Shown: positions 40,556 through 50,900 of the stretch, in pieces
How the letters are laid out: each line of letters begins with the position of its first letter
Numbering within the stretch: position 1 is the stretch's first letter
DNA from: an uncultured Bacteroidota bacterium
GTDB lineage: Bacteria > Bacteroidota > Bacteroidia > Bacteroidales > SZUA-534
Assembly (NCBI GenBank): GCA_946414435.1
Contig: CAMKOM010000002.1
Span: 1-64,000 of the forward strand
Direction: 5' to 3'
DNA length: 64,000 nucleotides
The notes under the pieces: model-generated
Seen by the model: the letters and a program-made list of their open reading frames with translations, nothing else
Told to the model about the DNA's origin: nothing
The model's database searches: none
Made by a program: the position numbers and the translations under genes

Positions 40556-43183
40556 CTATTGGAACTTTTCGACGTTGGTCACAAAGGCATCTGTGAAACC
40601 TTTTGTCAGCACATCGTCGAGAGCCTGTTTGGCCGATGTCTTGCCGATGAACTCGCCCCAGATGTAGCGGTACAGGCCGTCGCTGCCAAGGTGCTCTTCA
40701 ACATCGTACAACCCACGGAAGCGCGATTTGGCGACAGGCTGTTTGGTTGCCATCAGCTGAATGGTATAGGTATTGTCGTCTTTGTCAGCCATTTTCGATT
40801 TGTAGAAGCTGCTGCCCTTCTGTATCAGCTGGTTGTACTCAAGGCTACTGATTATACGTGCGTCGGGGAAGCCGGCGTCAACAATCTCGCCCATCATCTG
40901 CACGGCCTGAGCCTGATGTGAGAACAAACCAACGGTGTACATATACTGACCGTCGGCTTCGAAAATCCAGACGTTGTTGATGGTCTTGAATTTTGCTGGT
41001 GCAAGCGGCTTGGCCGACTCTGTTATCCAGATGGTGTAGGTGAGCAGTTTGCGGTATTTGAGCTCGTCGGGAACGTAGATACCTTCAACGGTGATATTGG
41101 CGTTGGTGGGGTTGAGCACGTTCATATCAACACGGCGGTTGAGAGCACGGCCTTCAGGATTGTCGCTGCCGTCGGCGTTCTGGTTGATGGCAATGAAGTT
41201 GGTTTTGCCCAAGCCTTTAGCCACAAGGCGGCTTTCTGATATTCCTTTCTTTGCCAGATAGTTGACTACTTCGCGTGCGCGCATTATCGACAAGCGCTGG
41301 TTGTATTCGTCGGTGCCAAGGTCGTCGGTATTGCCAGTCACTTCGAGTTTAAGGTCGGGATTGGCTTGCATAAGAGTTGCAATGCGCTCAACTTCAATCT
41401 GTGCGTCGCGGTTCAGTCTGGCGCTGTTGTCATCGAACAAGATGCTCTTGATAGAGTAGTACTCACCTGTGCTGACAGCAATTGGAACCATTGTAATAGC
41501 GGCTTGCACTTCGGGGTTGAGTTCGTATTCCGAGATGTAGATGTAGGCATCAGCCGGTTCGTAGCCATCGCCGTAGGCTGTGATTTTGTAGCTGCCCGGC
41601 TTGATGACGGTGGCAAACTGTCCTGTGGCTGCATTGGGGCTTAGGGCCGCAATAACCTGTCCATTGGCGTCAGCCACATGAAGGTAGAACGAACTGTTGA
41701 TTTCCTTGTTGTCCTGCAGAGCCAGTTTACCAGTCAGATGATACTCACTTGGGTAGGTTGGCGTGTAGGTTTCAACAACAGGCTCCGGTTCGGGGGTGTA
41801 GGTCTCGGTTGGGGTTGTGGTTTCAGGTTCGGGCTCGGCTGGGGTGTAAGTCTCGGCAATGACAGGCGCCGGTGTGTACGACTGCTGCATAGGCGGTGAG
41901 ATGCGGCGCATCTCTTTCGTTCCGCCGTCTTCAGGAACGCGGTCCATATAACCTACTGTTCCGTCGCCTATAGGGTTGTAGAACACATCGTCGAACGGTG
42001 TGCTGATGGGGTAGCCAAGGTTTTGCGGATCAGACCAGTTGCCGTTGTTGTCGCAAACACTTTTGAAGATGTCGAATCCGCCCATAGTTGAGTGGGCTTC
42101 AGATGCGAAATATAGCGTAACATCATCGTCGGCCAGGAAAGCAGCCTCTTCGTCGAACGGTGAGTTGATGATGTACGACAGTGCTACCGGTGTGCCCCAG
42201 TTGCCGTTTTTATCGATAAGCGAGCGGTAGATGTCCTTGCCGCCCTGTCCGCCCGGACGGTCGCTGACAAAGAACAGCGTGCGGCCGTCTTTCGACAGGC
42301 TTCCGTGAGTTTCGTTGTACTTTGAGTCGATATTTTTCGGGAATTTTTTGATTTCCGACCATTTTCCGTTCTCAATCTGTGAGTAGTAAAGGTTTCCGTT
42401 GCCGAAGTCGTCACGGTAGAGAATCATCATGTCGCCATGATATGAGAGCGAAGCGGTAGAGAAGTTGCCGTCTGATGCGATGTCATAAGTGATGTCGAGC
42501 GGCTTCGACCAGGTGTCGTCATCGCCTTTGGTTGAGTAAAAAATCAGCTCAAAGTAGTCGTCAACGCCGGTGTAGGGGTCGCGCACCTTTTGGTACGATG
42601 TGAACACAACCGATTTCTCGTCGCCTGATACGGCTGGGAAATAGCATTCAGCGTCGATGGCGAAGTCGGGTTTTGTTATATCGATGGTGATAGGCGATTT
42701 CATCATCTTCTCGGCGTTGTTACACGATTCAATCTGAAGTGCGATGAAATCCTGATAGTAAAGGTCCGAAGCGTTGAGTCGCGCGCGGAACTCGCGGTAG
42801 GCGTCAATGGCTTTGGTGTATTGTCCTGTCAGTCGGTAGGCCTTGCCAAGGTAGAACCAGGCTTCTTCAGGCGCCGCCTGCTCTTTATAGTTGCCTTCTT
42901 TGTAGGTGGCGCTTGTGTTCGCCACGGCTTTTTGCAGATACGGAATGGCATTTTCAATCTGATTGCCAAGGTTCATATAGCACATACCCATACTGAAGGC
43001 CACGTTTGAATTGAGTTGGTTGTGACTTTCAATGAGTGCGTATTTTTTCAGAGCATCGTTGTACTCTTCATACAGCATATGCTCTTGTGCGGCTTGAAAC
43101 CAGTTTTTGAAATTCTTGTCTTGCGATTGAACTGCCGAAAACATCAGGCAAAGCAAAAGCGCTGGAAAAAGTTTTTTCTTCAT
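40556..43183 (-). CDS. PD40/OmpA-family envelope protein (PorE/SprF-like architecture)
   Basis: 875 residues. Domains in order: signal peptide (about 1-20), TPR region (about 25-155), a PD40/WD40-like beta-propeller (about 185-410, repeats such as FSTASLSYHGDMMILYRDDFGNGNLYYS), a Pro/Glu/Thr-rich linker with repeated YTPxPEP units (about 435-485), a carboxypeptidase-regulatory-like domain (about 490-560), an OmpA peptidoglycan-binding domain (NTDDLGTDEYNQRLSIMRA, about 620-690), and two C-terminal SPOR-like halves (about 720-875). Relatives link the T9SS or gliding apparatus to peptidoglycan. Role here is inferred from architecture and the presence of T9SS cargo. Upstream GNAT gene follows in the same operon. 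Confidence 0.85.
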   Translation of the reverse strand: MKKKLFPALLLCLMFSAVQSQDKNFKNWFQAAQEHMLYEEYNDALKKYALIESHNQLNSNVAFSMGMCYMNLGNQIENAIPYLQKAVANTSATYKEGNYKEQAAPEEAWFYLGKAYRLTGQYTKAIDAYREFRARLNASDLYYQDFIALQIESCNNAEKMMKSPITIDITKPDFAIDAECYFPAVSGDEKSVVFTSYQKVRDPYTGVDDYFELIFYSTKGDDDTWSKPLDITYDIASDGNFSTASLSYHGDMMILYRDDFGNGNLYYSQIENGKWSEIKKFPKNIDSKYNETHGSLSKDGRTLFFVSDRPGGQGGKDIYRSLIDKNGNWGTPVALSYIINSPFDEEAAFLADDDVTLYFASEAHSTMGGFDIFKSVCDNNGNWSDPQNLGYPISTPFDDVFYNPIGDGTVGYMDRVPEDGGTKEMRRISPPMQQSYTPAPVIAETYTPAEPEPETTTPTETYTPEPEPVVETYTPTYPSEYHLTGKLALQDNKEINSSFYLHVADANGQVIAALSPNAATGQFATVIKPGSYKITAYGDGYEPADAYIYISEYELNPEVQAAITMVPIAVSTGEYYSIKSILFDDNSARLNRDAQIEVERIATLMQANPDLKLEVTGNTDDLGTDEYNQRLSIMRAREVVNYLAKKGISESRLVAKGLGKTNFIAINQNADGSDNPEGRALNRRVDMNVLNPTNANITVEGIYVPDELKYRKLLTYTIWITESAKPLAPAKFKTINNVWIFEADGQYMYTVGLFSHQAQAVQMMGEIVDAGFPDARIISSLEYNQLIQKGSSFYKSKMADKDDNTYTIQLMATKQPVAKSRFRGLYDVEEHLGSDGLYRYIWGEFIGKTSAKQALDDVLTKGFTDAFVTNVEKFQ

Positions 43184-43309
43184 ATAATGTCAAGTTTGTG
43201 GCGAAAAACCATAATTATCAAAGCGAAAGTACAAAATAATTTCACCTTGATATACCCTTGACAAACTAACAATTAACATAGGGCGGTTAACAAGCGCCAG
43301 GAAAATGTG

Positions 43310-44797
43310 TCAGGCGTTTCCGACTTTTTTGGCCAAATATTCCTGACCTAAAAATTCGGCGCAAGTAATTATGGCTGTGAGTGTTACGCCCAAAGCACCG
43401 TGAACGTTCAAGTTTTGGCCGGTGAGATATAGATTGCCCAGTTTGGTGCGTGTCGAGACAAAACCCACTTGCGGGCACTTGTAGTCTTTGATGATTCCGT
43501 AGGCCGAGCCTTCGGGTGTGGCGGTGTAGTCTCGGTAGCTGAGCGGCGTTGTGGTGTAGATGTTCTCAACGTGCGGCTCAAGGTCGATGCCGTGCTGGCG
43601 GATGAAATCGAAAATCTGCCGCGTTTTGGCTTCCTTGAATAGGCGGTAGCGCTCGCCGCGGTGCTCGGGCTTGCTGTCGGCCCATTCGGCCACTTCTTCG
43701 AAATACATCGGCGTCAGGATGGTAACCACTTCGGCCCACTCGCTGTCGACGGTGTGCGCCTGCATCGAAATCATACAGTTGGTGGTGTGGCCGGGATAGT
43801 TCTGGCGGTCGTACCAAACGCTGTTGTAGCCGTGCAGATAAACATTGAAGTTATTGTATTTCAGACTTTTCGGCTTCATAATCAGATAAACCGAGAAGAT
43901 GCCGTAGGTGTTTGGAAGCGAATTGATGCGTGTGATGTAGGCGTTTTTGATGAGCCGGCACTTGTCGGTTATCTCAAGCGTGCGTTGCGGGTGCACGTTC
44001 GAGATGATGTTGCGTGCCGCTATAAACTCTTTGCCGTTCACCATCACGCCTTTGGCGCCTGTGTCGTCGGTTACAATGCGCGTCACTTCGGCGTTGTTGA
44101 GCACGGTGCCGCCGTTGGCGCGAATCACTTTTATCAGCTCGTCGCTCACCTGTATGGTGCCGTCCACAAAACGGTAGGCGCTCTCGATGTACGAGTTGTT
44201 AATCATTGCGTGGCCGTAGAAGGTCGACATATCGCGGATGCCGCCGTAGAGCAGCGCCGAGCCGGCCACAATGTCCTGCAGGTCGGGGTTGCCGATGGTC
44301 TCGCTGATGAGCCGCGCCGCCGACGTGCAGAAATAGCGCATTCCTTCGGTGGCAATCACGCCCTGGCGCAATGTCTCGATGCTGATAAGGTCGCCCACTT
44401 CCTTGAGTTTCTCGACGTATCGCTGCAGATTCTGGCGCTCGGCGGGGAACTGTTGAGCGAGAGTGTCGATAAATCGTTCGTGGCCCATTGCAAAGTTGTA
44501 CACCTTGCCGTGGTAGTGAATCTGGTCGAAAGCATCTTCGTCGAGTTTGCGCAGCTTGAGCTTGTCCATTATGCCCAGATACTTGAAATACTGATTCATA
44601 ATCTGACCATCGTCGAGACTGCCCACATAGTGGATGCCGGTGTCGAGCCGATGGCTGCCGCGCTGATAGGTCTGGAAGCAGCCACCGAAGTTGTTGTTCT
44701 TTTCGAGCACGCACACGTTGTAGCCTTCCTTGCTCAGAATGGCGCCGCACTCAAGTCCGCCCAGTCCGCTGCCGATGATTATGATGTCGTATTCCAT
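43310..44797 (-). CDS. CrtI-like FAD-dependent oxidoreductase (phytoene desaturase family)
   Basis: 495 residues. N-terminal dinucleotide-binding motif IIIGSGLGGLECGAILSKEG followed by VLEKNNNFGGCFQTY (FAD-binding, CrtI style), and C-terminal LYLTGQNLNVHGALGVTLTAI, the carotenoid-desaturase FAD signature. It should introduce or isomerise double bonds, or saturate a polyene, in a lipid-like substrate. No carotenoid genes (crtB, crtE) are present, but aryl polyene/flexirubin gene sets often include such an oxidoreductase, which is the likeliest context. Minus-strand single gene with its own -7 element at 44816-44823. Confidence 0.85.
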   Translation of the reverse strand: MEYDIIIIGSGLGGLECGAILSKEGYNVCVLEKNNNFGGCFQTYQRGSHRLDTGIHYVGSLDDGQIMNQYFKYLGIMDKLKLRKLDEDAFDQIHYHGKVYNFAMGHERFIDTLAQQFPAERQNLQRYVEKLKEVGDLISIETLRQGVIATEGMRYFCTSAARLISETIGNPDLQDIVAGSALLYGGIRDMSTFYGHAMINNSYIESAYRFVDGTIQVSDELIKVIRANGGTVLNNAEVTRIVTDDTGAKGVMVNGKEFIAARNIISNVHPQRTLEITDKCRLIKNAYITRINSLPNTYGIFSVYLIMKPKSLKYNNFNVYLHGYNSVWYDRQNYPGHTTNCMISMQAHTVDSEWAEVVTILTPMYFEEVAEWADSKPEHRGERYRLFKEAKTRQIFDFIRQHGIDLEPHVENIYTTTPLSYRDYTATPEGSAYGIIKDYKCPQVGFVSTRTKLGNLYLTGQNLNVHGALGVTLTAIITCAEFLGQEYLAKKVGNA

Positions 44798-44815
44798 ACT
44801 TTAGAAATTCGCGGC

Positions 44816-44823
44816 CAAAGATA
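44816..44823 (-). promoter_or_regulatory. -7 element of the CrtI-like oxidoreductase gene
   Basis: Minus-strand TATCTTTG, exact match, 18 nt before ATG 44797, implying a leader of about 12 nt. Confidence 0.5.
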
Positions 44824-44880
44824 GGCAGACATTTAAGATTTCCTTGTTTATCAATAATAAGTTTGAAAAAAAATAGTACA

Positions 44881-44910
44881 AAAAGGGCCGAGCAACTTGC
44901 CCGGCCTTTT
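44881..44910 (-). terminator. Terminator of the giant T9SS gene
   Basis: Stem AAAAGG/CCTTTT extended by CCG/CGG with one bulge and one mismatch, starting four bases after the stop; an A-rich plus strand gives U-rich RNA on the minus strand. Confidence 0.65.
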
Positions 44911-44913
44911 CTG

Positions 44914-47900
44914 TTATAGTTTCACAACCCGTTCGTGAACAACATTGTCGCCTGTCTGATATTGCAGAATGTAGATTCCATTTGGCAGGTCGGAAATATC
45001 AATTAATTCATCAGATAAATGAATTTCAACAATCCGTATTGGATTTCCGCTTTGTGAGAGCAGTTTGGCAACACCTTCGGATGCACCTTTTATAAGCACG
45101 TTAAACAGTCCGCGTGTCGGGTTTGGCACAATGGTCAAACGAATATCGCGGTCGGCGGCGTAAACCACACTGACAAGACGGTCGGCATAAGACCGTGTGC
45201 CGTCATAGTCGACTTGCGACAGGCGGTAGTAGGCACGGCCGCTTTCAGGTGCGTTGTCGGCAAAGTTGTAGGCAAGTTTCTCAGCCGAGTTTCCTGCACC
45301 CTGAACAAAGCCGATGGTTGCAAAGTTGATGCCGTCGGTAGAGCGCTCAATCTCAAAGAAGTCGTTGTCCTTTTCCGAAAGGGTTGTCCACTCAAGCACA
45401 ACAACGTTGCCGTCCTGACGGCCAGTAAAGTCCGAAATCTCAACAGGCAACGGGTTCTCGGTCACTTCGGTCGAGCCGAAGGTGAACGGGCTGAACGAGC
45501 TGACAGGGGCGTTTGTCCGTATTTGTCCAGATTTTGGATTGCCAGTTGCTGAGGCAGGCAGCATTTCCCATTTGCTTCCGTTCCAGTGCGCGATGGTCAG
45601 ATATTCGAGTTTGGTTATCTCGCTAATGTCGCCATCGTCCCAATAGAGTGTTACATAAGCACTTGCGCCATTGCTGCCGCTTATTTGCCAATTGTCCATT
45701 TTGCTCACGCGCACCATTTCGGCGTCCATTGGGTCGGGTGCGGTAGGTTCGGCATCGGGATCCTTTGGCACATAGGTGTATCCAGCTGTAAACCTGGTCG
45801 ATGCATTGGCATTATTCGGCTCGATGCCTACCATTGCGCGGCGGTTGTTGTTGCCAATCGGGAACACTATTGATGTTGTTCCGGTTTTCGACATCTCGCC
45901 GTCGACGTATGCAGTAGTGTTGTTATTGTCATACGAAGTGGTTGCATTAGACCCCAGTACCAGCGTATGGTTGTTCATACTAAGAATACCACCAAATATT
46001 GCAAACTCACCATCGACTTTTATTTCGCTGTTTGCTGCAACCGAGCCTGCCGTCTTGTTTATTTTCAGATTGGCCAGATTGTAGGTTCCGGCAGCCAGCA
46101 CGGCATCGTTAGTGCCAGTCATCTCAAGAGTTGAACCTGCACCACCAGTCAGTGTGCCCGCATTTTCCACATTGCCGTTTACTGTGACGTAGCCGTCGCT
46201 GCTGATGGTGAGCGTGTTGCCCGATTCGTTACTGATAGTGTTGAAGGCTGTGCTACCGCTTATTACGGCGTTGTTCTTGAAAGCAACGGTCGATTGTCTG
46301 GCTGTGAAACCGGCATTTCCAACAGAATTTGCCCAATCGCCATAAACATCAAGCGTGTTGCTGCCCGAGATGGTGAGCTCGCCCGACTCAATCTTCACCG
46401 ATTTGGCCTCGGCATTACCAGAGATAATCGGCAGACGGCTTGCCGTGCGAATGATGGCATCGTGCTCGCTTGTCGGGATGGCGCCGCTGTACCAGTTGTC
46501 TGTGTTTTTCCAATCTGACGAAACACTGCCTGACCAAACGTAACCGTCGGCCATAAGTTCGCTGAATGGAATGTCGGTCGAGCAATTGGCGTTCGAGATG
46601 GTGATTGTGCCAGCAATGTTGTCGGTTGCTGTAACTTTTATTCCTTCCGAAACAAATCCTTCATTGTTGGTGTCATCGGTAAAGTCGATGTTATATGTGG
46701 TAAGCGGGGCACCCACAACGTCGTCGAGTGTGACTTCCGATTCAACACCATAGTAAAGTACCGGCCAAACAGGCGTTGCGCTTGGTGTCTGGTTCACCGT
46801 CAATGTTTCGTAACCATTTTCAGGAATGCGCACCGAGCAGCCCGGGTTTGTGGCCGTGGCGTAGAAATCAATAGTGCCCGCTGTTGATATTACAGGTGTT
46901 GTGAACTGCCGGTTTTCGCCATTTTGACCCGAGAAGGTGTTGAGAGCGTTGGCGTCCCCGTTTCTATACAACTTGTAAGTAACATTTGACTCTGTAGGAC
47001 CGAGTATTACTGTGGTGGTAGTACCAGAGCAAATAGGGTCAAGCGGAATAATTTCTGCCGACGATGGCGGGGCATAGACGGTTACAATTTTATTTAAAGG
47101 TTCTGATGATATTTGACCATTGGTTTCCACAATGCTAATTGTGTAGTCACCCGGGTCATAGTCCCAATTCACAGTAATAGAATTCGAATTGCCTGTTTCT
47201 TTAACATCGCCATCAATAGTAGAAATTGTCCACGCATAAGTGTGAGTACCGACCACGGGCGTTGTGTAAGTAGCATTGTCACCCTTGCAAATGTCGGGCG
47301 CTGCCGTGAATGATGGTTGTGGTTTTTGGCTGACTGTAATGGTAAGTGTGCGGGAAATTGGGCAATCAATTCCTTCGGTTGTTGTTATTTCAGTTACAAC
47401 AAGATTGTAGGTTCCAGTCGCGTTGCCGTAAACAACAGTTGCTCTATTGTCAGTTGCAGACAGACTTGGCAACCCTGCGCCAGTCTCTGCCCATGCCCAT
47501 TGGTAGGTGTTGCCGTTATTCACAACTTCGTAGGTGCGTGTTTCGCCGGTTCCGGCAACATTCACACCGCCATTGTCAGTGAATGTTGGCGTATAGGTTG
47601 TCAGCACTTCAACTTGACCTTTGCCGGGCCTTACGGTACCTGTTCCCGAAGCATCGCTGACAGATTCCAATACAACATCATACGTTCCGGGCGTGCTACC
47701 CAGCTGCGAACTGTTGAGCACAATTCGATATGGCGATGTGCCAATGCCCGACTGTGTGCGGCTTGTACCGTTCACTGAGTAAGTTAGTGTGAATGGGGCC
47801 GTTCCGCTCAGCGACACATTTAATGTGGCCGCCTGCTCGCCATCGTTGCAAATCTTCTGCAGTTCTTTTGTTGTTATGGCGGCTATTACACCCGCAAAAC

Positions 47901-50900
47901 CGAAAGTGAAGATGTAATTGTCGTCTTCAACAGCGGCGTTGGTTGTCAGCAAGCCTTCGGTGGCGTTGCCGCTGGCAGTGGCTTCGCGCACATTCCACAT
48001 CGTTGAGCCATTGTATTCAACTATTTTCAGACGTTGCTTAACAAGCTCGAAAGTGTTGAACATATCACATGACTGGTCGTCCCAGCGCAAGCCCACCTTT
48101 GCCTTTCCGCCTGACGGACGAGTCACAACCCAGTATTCGTTCTCGCTTATATCTTTGATAGTCAGAGAATCGAAGGCCGCCGTTGGATTGATGGCCGCTT
48201 TCGGATTGTTATTGAAATACTGCGTTGTCCAATTGTCGGTCGTGTTCACATTCGACAACGTGATATTGCCGTAACGCTCGCCATTTCCGACAGGGAAGTT
48301 GAAACTTCCGCCCGAACTGATTCGTTTGCGCAGCGGTCCATCGACAAACGAACTTGCGCCACCGCCCGAAACAACATTCTGGTTGGTGCTCGACAAATAA
48401 ATGAGCGCGTCGGCGTTTGTTATGAAATTACCGTTGGTGAGCGTCAGCGTGTTAGCCACGTTCATATTCTTGTCAGCCGTGCCGCCTTTGGTTACGTCAA
48501 CACCTTGCGGATTGTCAATCTGTACGTTATAAAAATTGGCATCGTGCTTGATGTCGATTTTTTGTGTTCTGGTGCCGGCAAAAATTACCTTGCTTGTGCC
48601 GCACACGTAGCCGCACGTGGCGGTGTTCAAATCGATGAAGTCGCCGCCTAGATAGAAGTTGCGGTTGTAGGCCGAGTTGTTAAGCTGGCAGCCATCATCG
48701 ATTGTAATGTTGCCCCTGATGTAAAGCGCGCTTGACGTTATGGTTTTCGCACCAGCACCACTCAACTTCACGTTCGGCAGCGGCTTGTCGTAGTTGCCGG
48801 GTTTGGCGGGCAGCACGGCTGTGTTGTTGCCATAAAATTCAATCACGGCTGTGGTGCTGTTGAAGAAATCGTCATACTTGCCTGCAGGCACCATGAAAGA
48901 GAAAACGCCACCACTGCTTATTTCGCCAAGTCTCAGCGTTCCGCCACCCATCACAATTCCAAAGTTATGACCGATTGTTGAACCTACGTCAAGCACGGCA
49001 TCATTCTGTATATCAACACTATATGCGCACTGCGGTTCAGTGCCGTCGATTGTTACGGTGTGTCCGCTGCGGATGGTAAGTGGGTTTCCGCTGGGCGGCA
49101 TAGAAGCTTCTATTTCTTCACCATTTTCGATGTAGACCCACGTAGATTTGGCAGTCCAAGGACCGTTGCTCTTGCTGAAGTAAGGCGGTAGTTGCGAGTA
49201 GGTTGGGAAACCGGCTGTAAACTCGCCGTCGAGCACATTTATTCCGGCAATCACAACCTTGTTTGCATCGGCATCAATCGAGCCTTCAGTATTGTAGTGC
49301 TCCCACACTGCAGCGAAATAGCGCTGGGGAACCATCCCACTTTCATCATCTTCGGGGGCCTGCGTCAGCAAGTCATCAGTGTAGTAATACTCGTGCGTCA
49401 CAGTGTAGCCCGACAGACCTTCGGTATTCACAGCCCAATAGTAGTTCAAATAGGTGCTTGGCATCTCTGTGTGGTTGGCATGCAGGTTGTTCATCGTCCT
49501 GATGTTGATGTAGCCATTGTCGCTCGTAACCGCTGATGTGAAATCATAAACCACAGGCGTGTACTGGTCGGGAACACCAATGCGGAACAGGAATTTGCCT
49601 TCGAAGCCGTCGGCAAAATATTTGCGCACACCGGCATCGCCAATGGCACCATTGAGTATTATCATTCCTGAACTGTTATCGGCAAAGATGGCATTCTGCA
49701 TCAGCTTGACTTGAAAATCATTGGCATAGATGTCGTTGGAAAGTTCGATGCGCCCGGTAATGGTAATCGGGTTCTTCATCTCGACATGTTTTTTTATAAT
49801 CAGGTTGCCGTAGGTTCCCGATTTCCCCGACGACGATGCCATTTCTTGTGAGCCGTTGCCGTCAAACGTCATGCTTCCGCCGGAAACGCTGCTTATGTGG
49901 CGGCTGTCGTTCAGCACATTCCCTTTGACGGTGATGGTTTTGCCGCCATCATCGAGTGCGCCACGGCTGATGGTGAGCAAATTATTGATGGTGATTTGGC
50001 CCGCTGTCAGTTTGGTGGTTGTTGGGTTGCTGATGGTCAGGTTCGAAAATTTGATGTTTGTTGAGCCACTGTTGCCGCTGATTGTCTGTTCCGATGTTCC
50101 ATCGAAGGTGGTTATCTGGCTGTCGTTGCCAACCACGAATCCGCCAGATAGGTAGCTGAACAGGTTGCCGGCAATGTTGACATTGTAGCTGTTTGCGTTG
50201 AAAACCGAATTCCTGCAAACATATAACGAGCCATTTATATCTACGTGATTTGTCACCAGTTTTAATGTATGCGCCGCATTTTCAGTTCCCACCGTAATGT
50301 TGGGCAATTGTGCCGACGCGTTCATAACGAAGGTTTGTGTCGCGCCTGTGCCAATGAACATTGTTCCGCCCGTGGCCGATGATGTGGCCGGTGTAAGCAG
50401 AATGTCGACATAGTTGTCATCGTTGTGTGCATTGCCTGCAAAGGTGAGTGTTCCGCCAGTCATTTCGAATGAACCGTTGTTGCAAACTTCAATCAGTCCG
50501 CGCCGTTTGGTTGCGGGCTGTCCGTTGTCTCGGTTTAGTCCCAAAATAACAACATCGCCGCCTGACTGCGAGTAATGCAAATCGCCTGTAGTAACATTGT
50601 ATGAGCGTCTGATTTGTCCGCCAACAGTTAGCGTACCGCCCTGAACATCGATGTATGCGTTCGACGATTGGTATTCAATGTCGTTGCCAGCGCTGCCATT
50701 GCCTATTTGTATCTCACCTTCGTCCAGGACTTCAATTTTTCCGTGCAGATTAACGTTGTATCGCTGGTCGCCACTTTTGCAGATGTAGAGTTTCCCACGT
50801 TTAGCCGATAGGCATGCCGTTGAACGTATTTCAAAATCATGACCTTCGGTTATGGTGATTTCAACACCATTGCCATCGGCGCGGAAAGTGCCGTTCAGAA

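Noticed and set aside
43661-44824. 387-aa plus-strand ORF opposite the CrtI-like gene
   Set aside because: Antisense shadow; the minus frame has both FAD motifs of the family.
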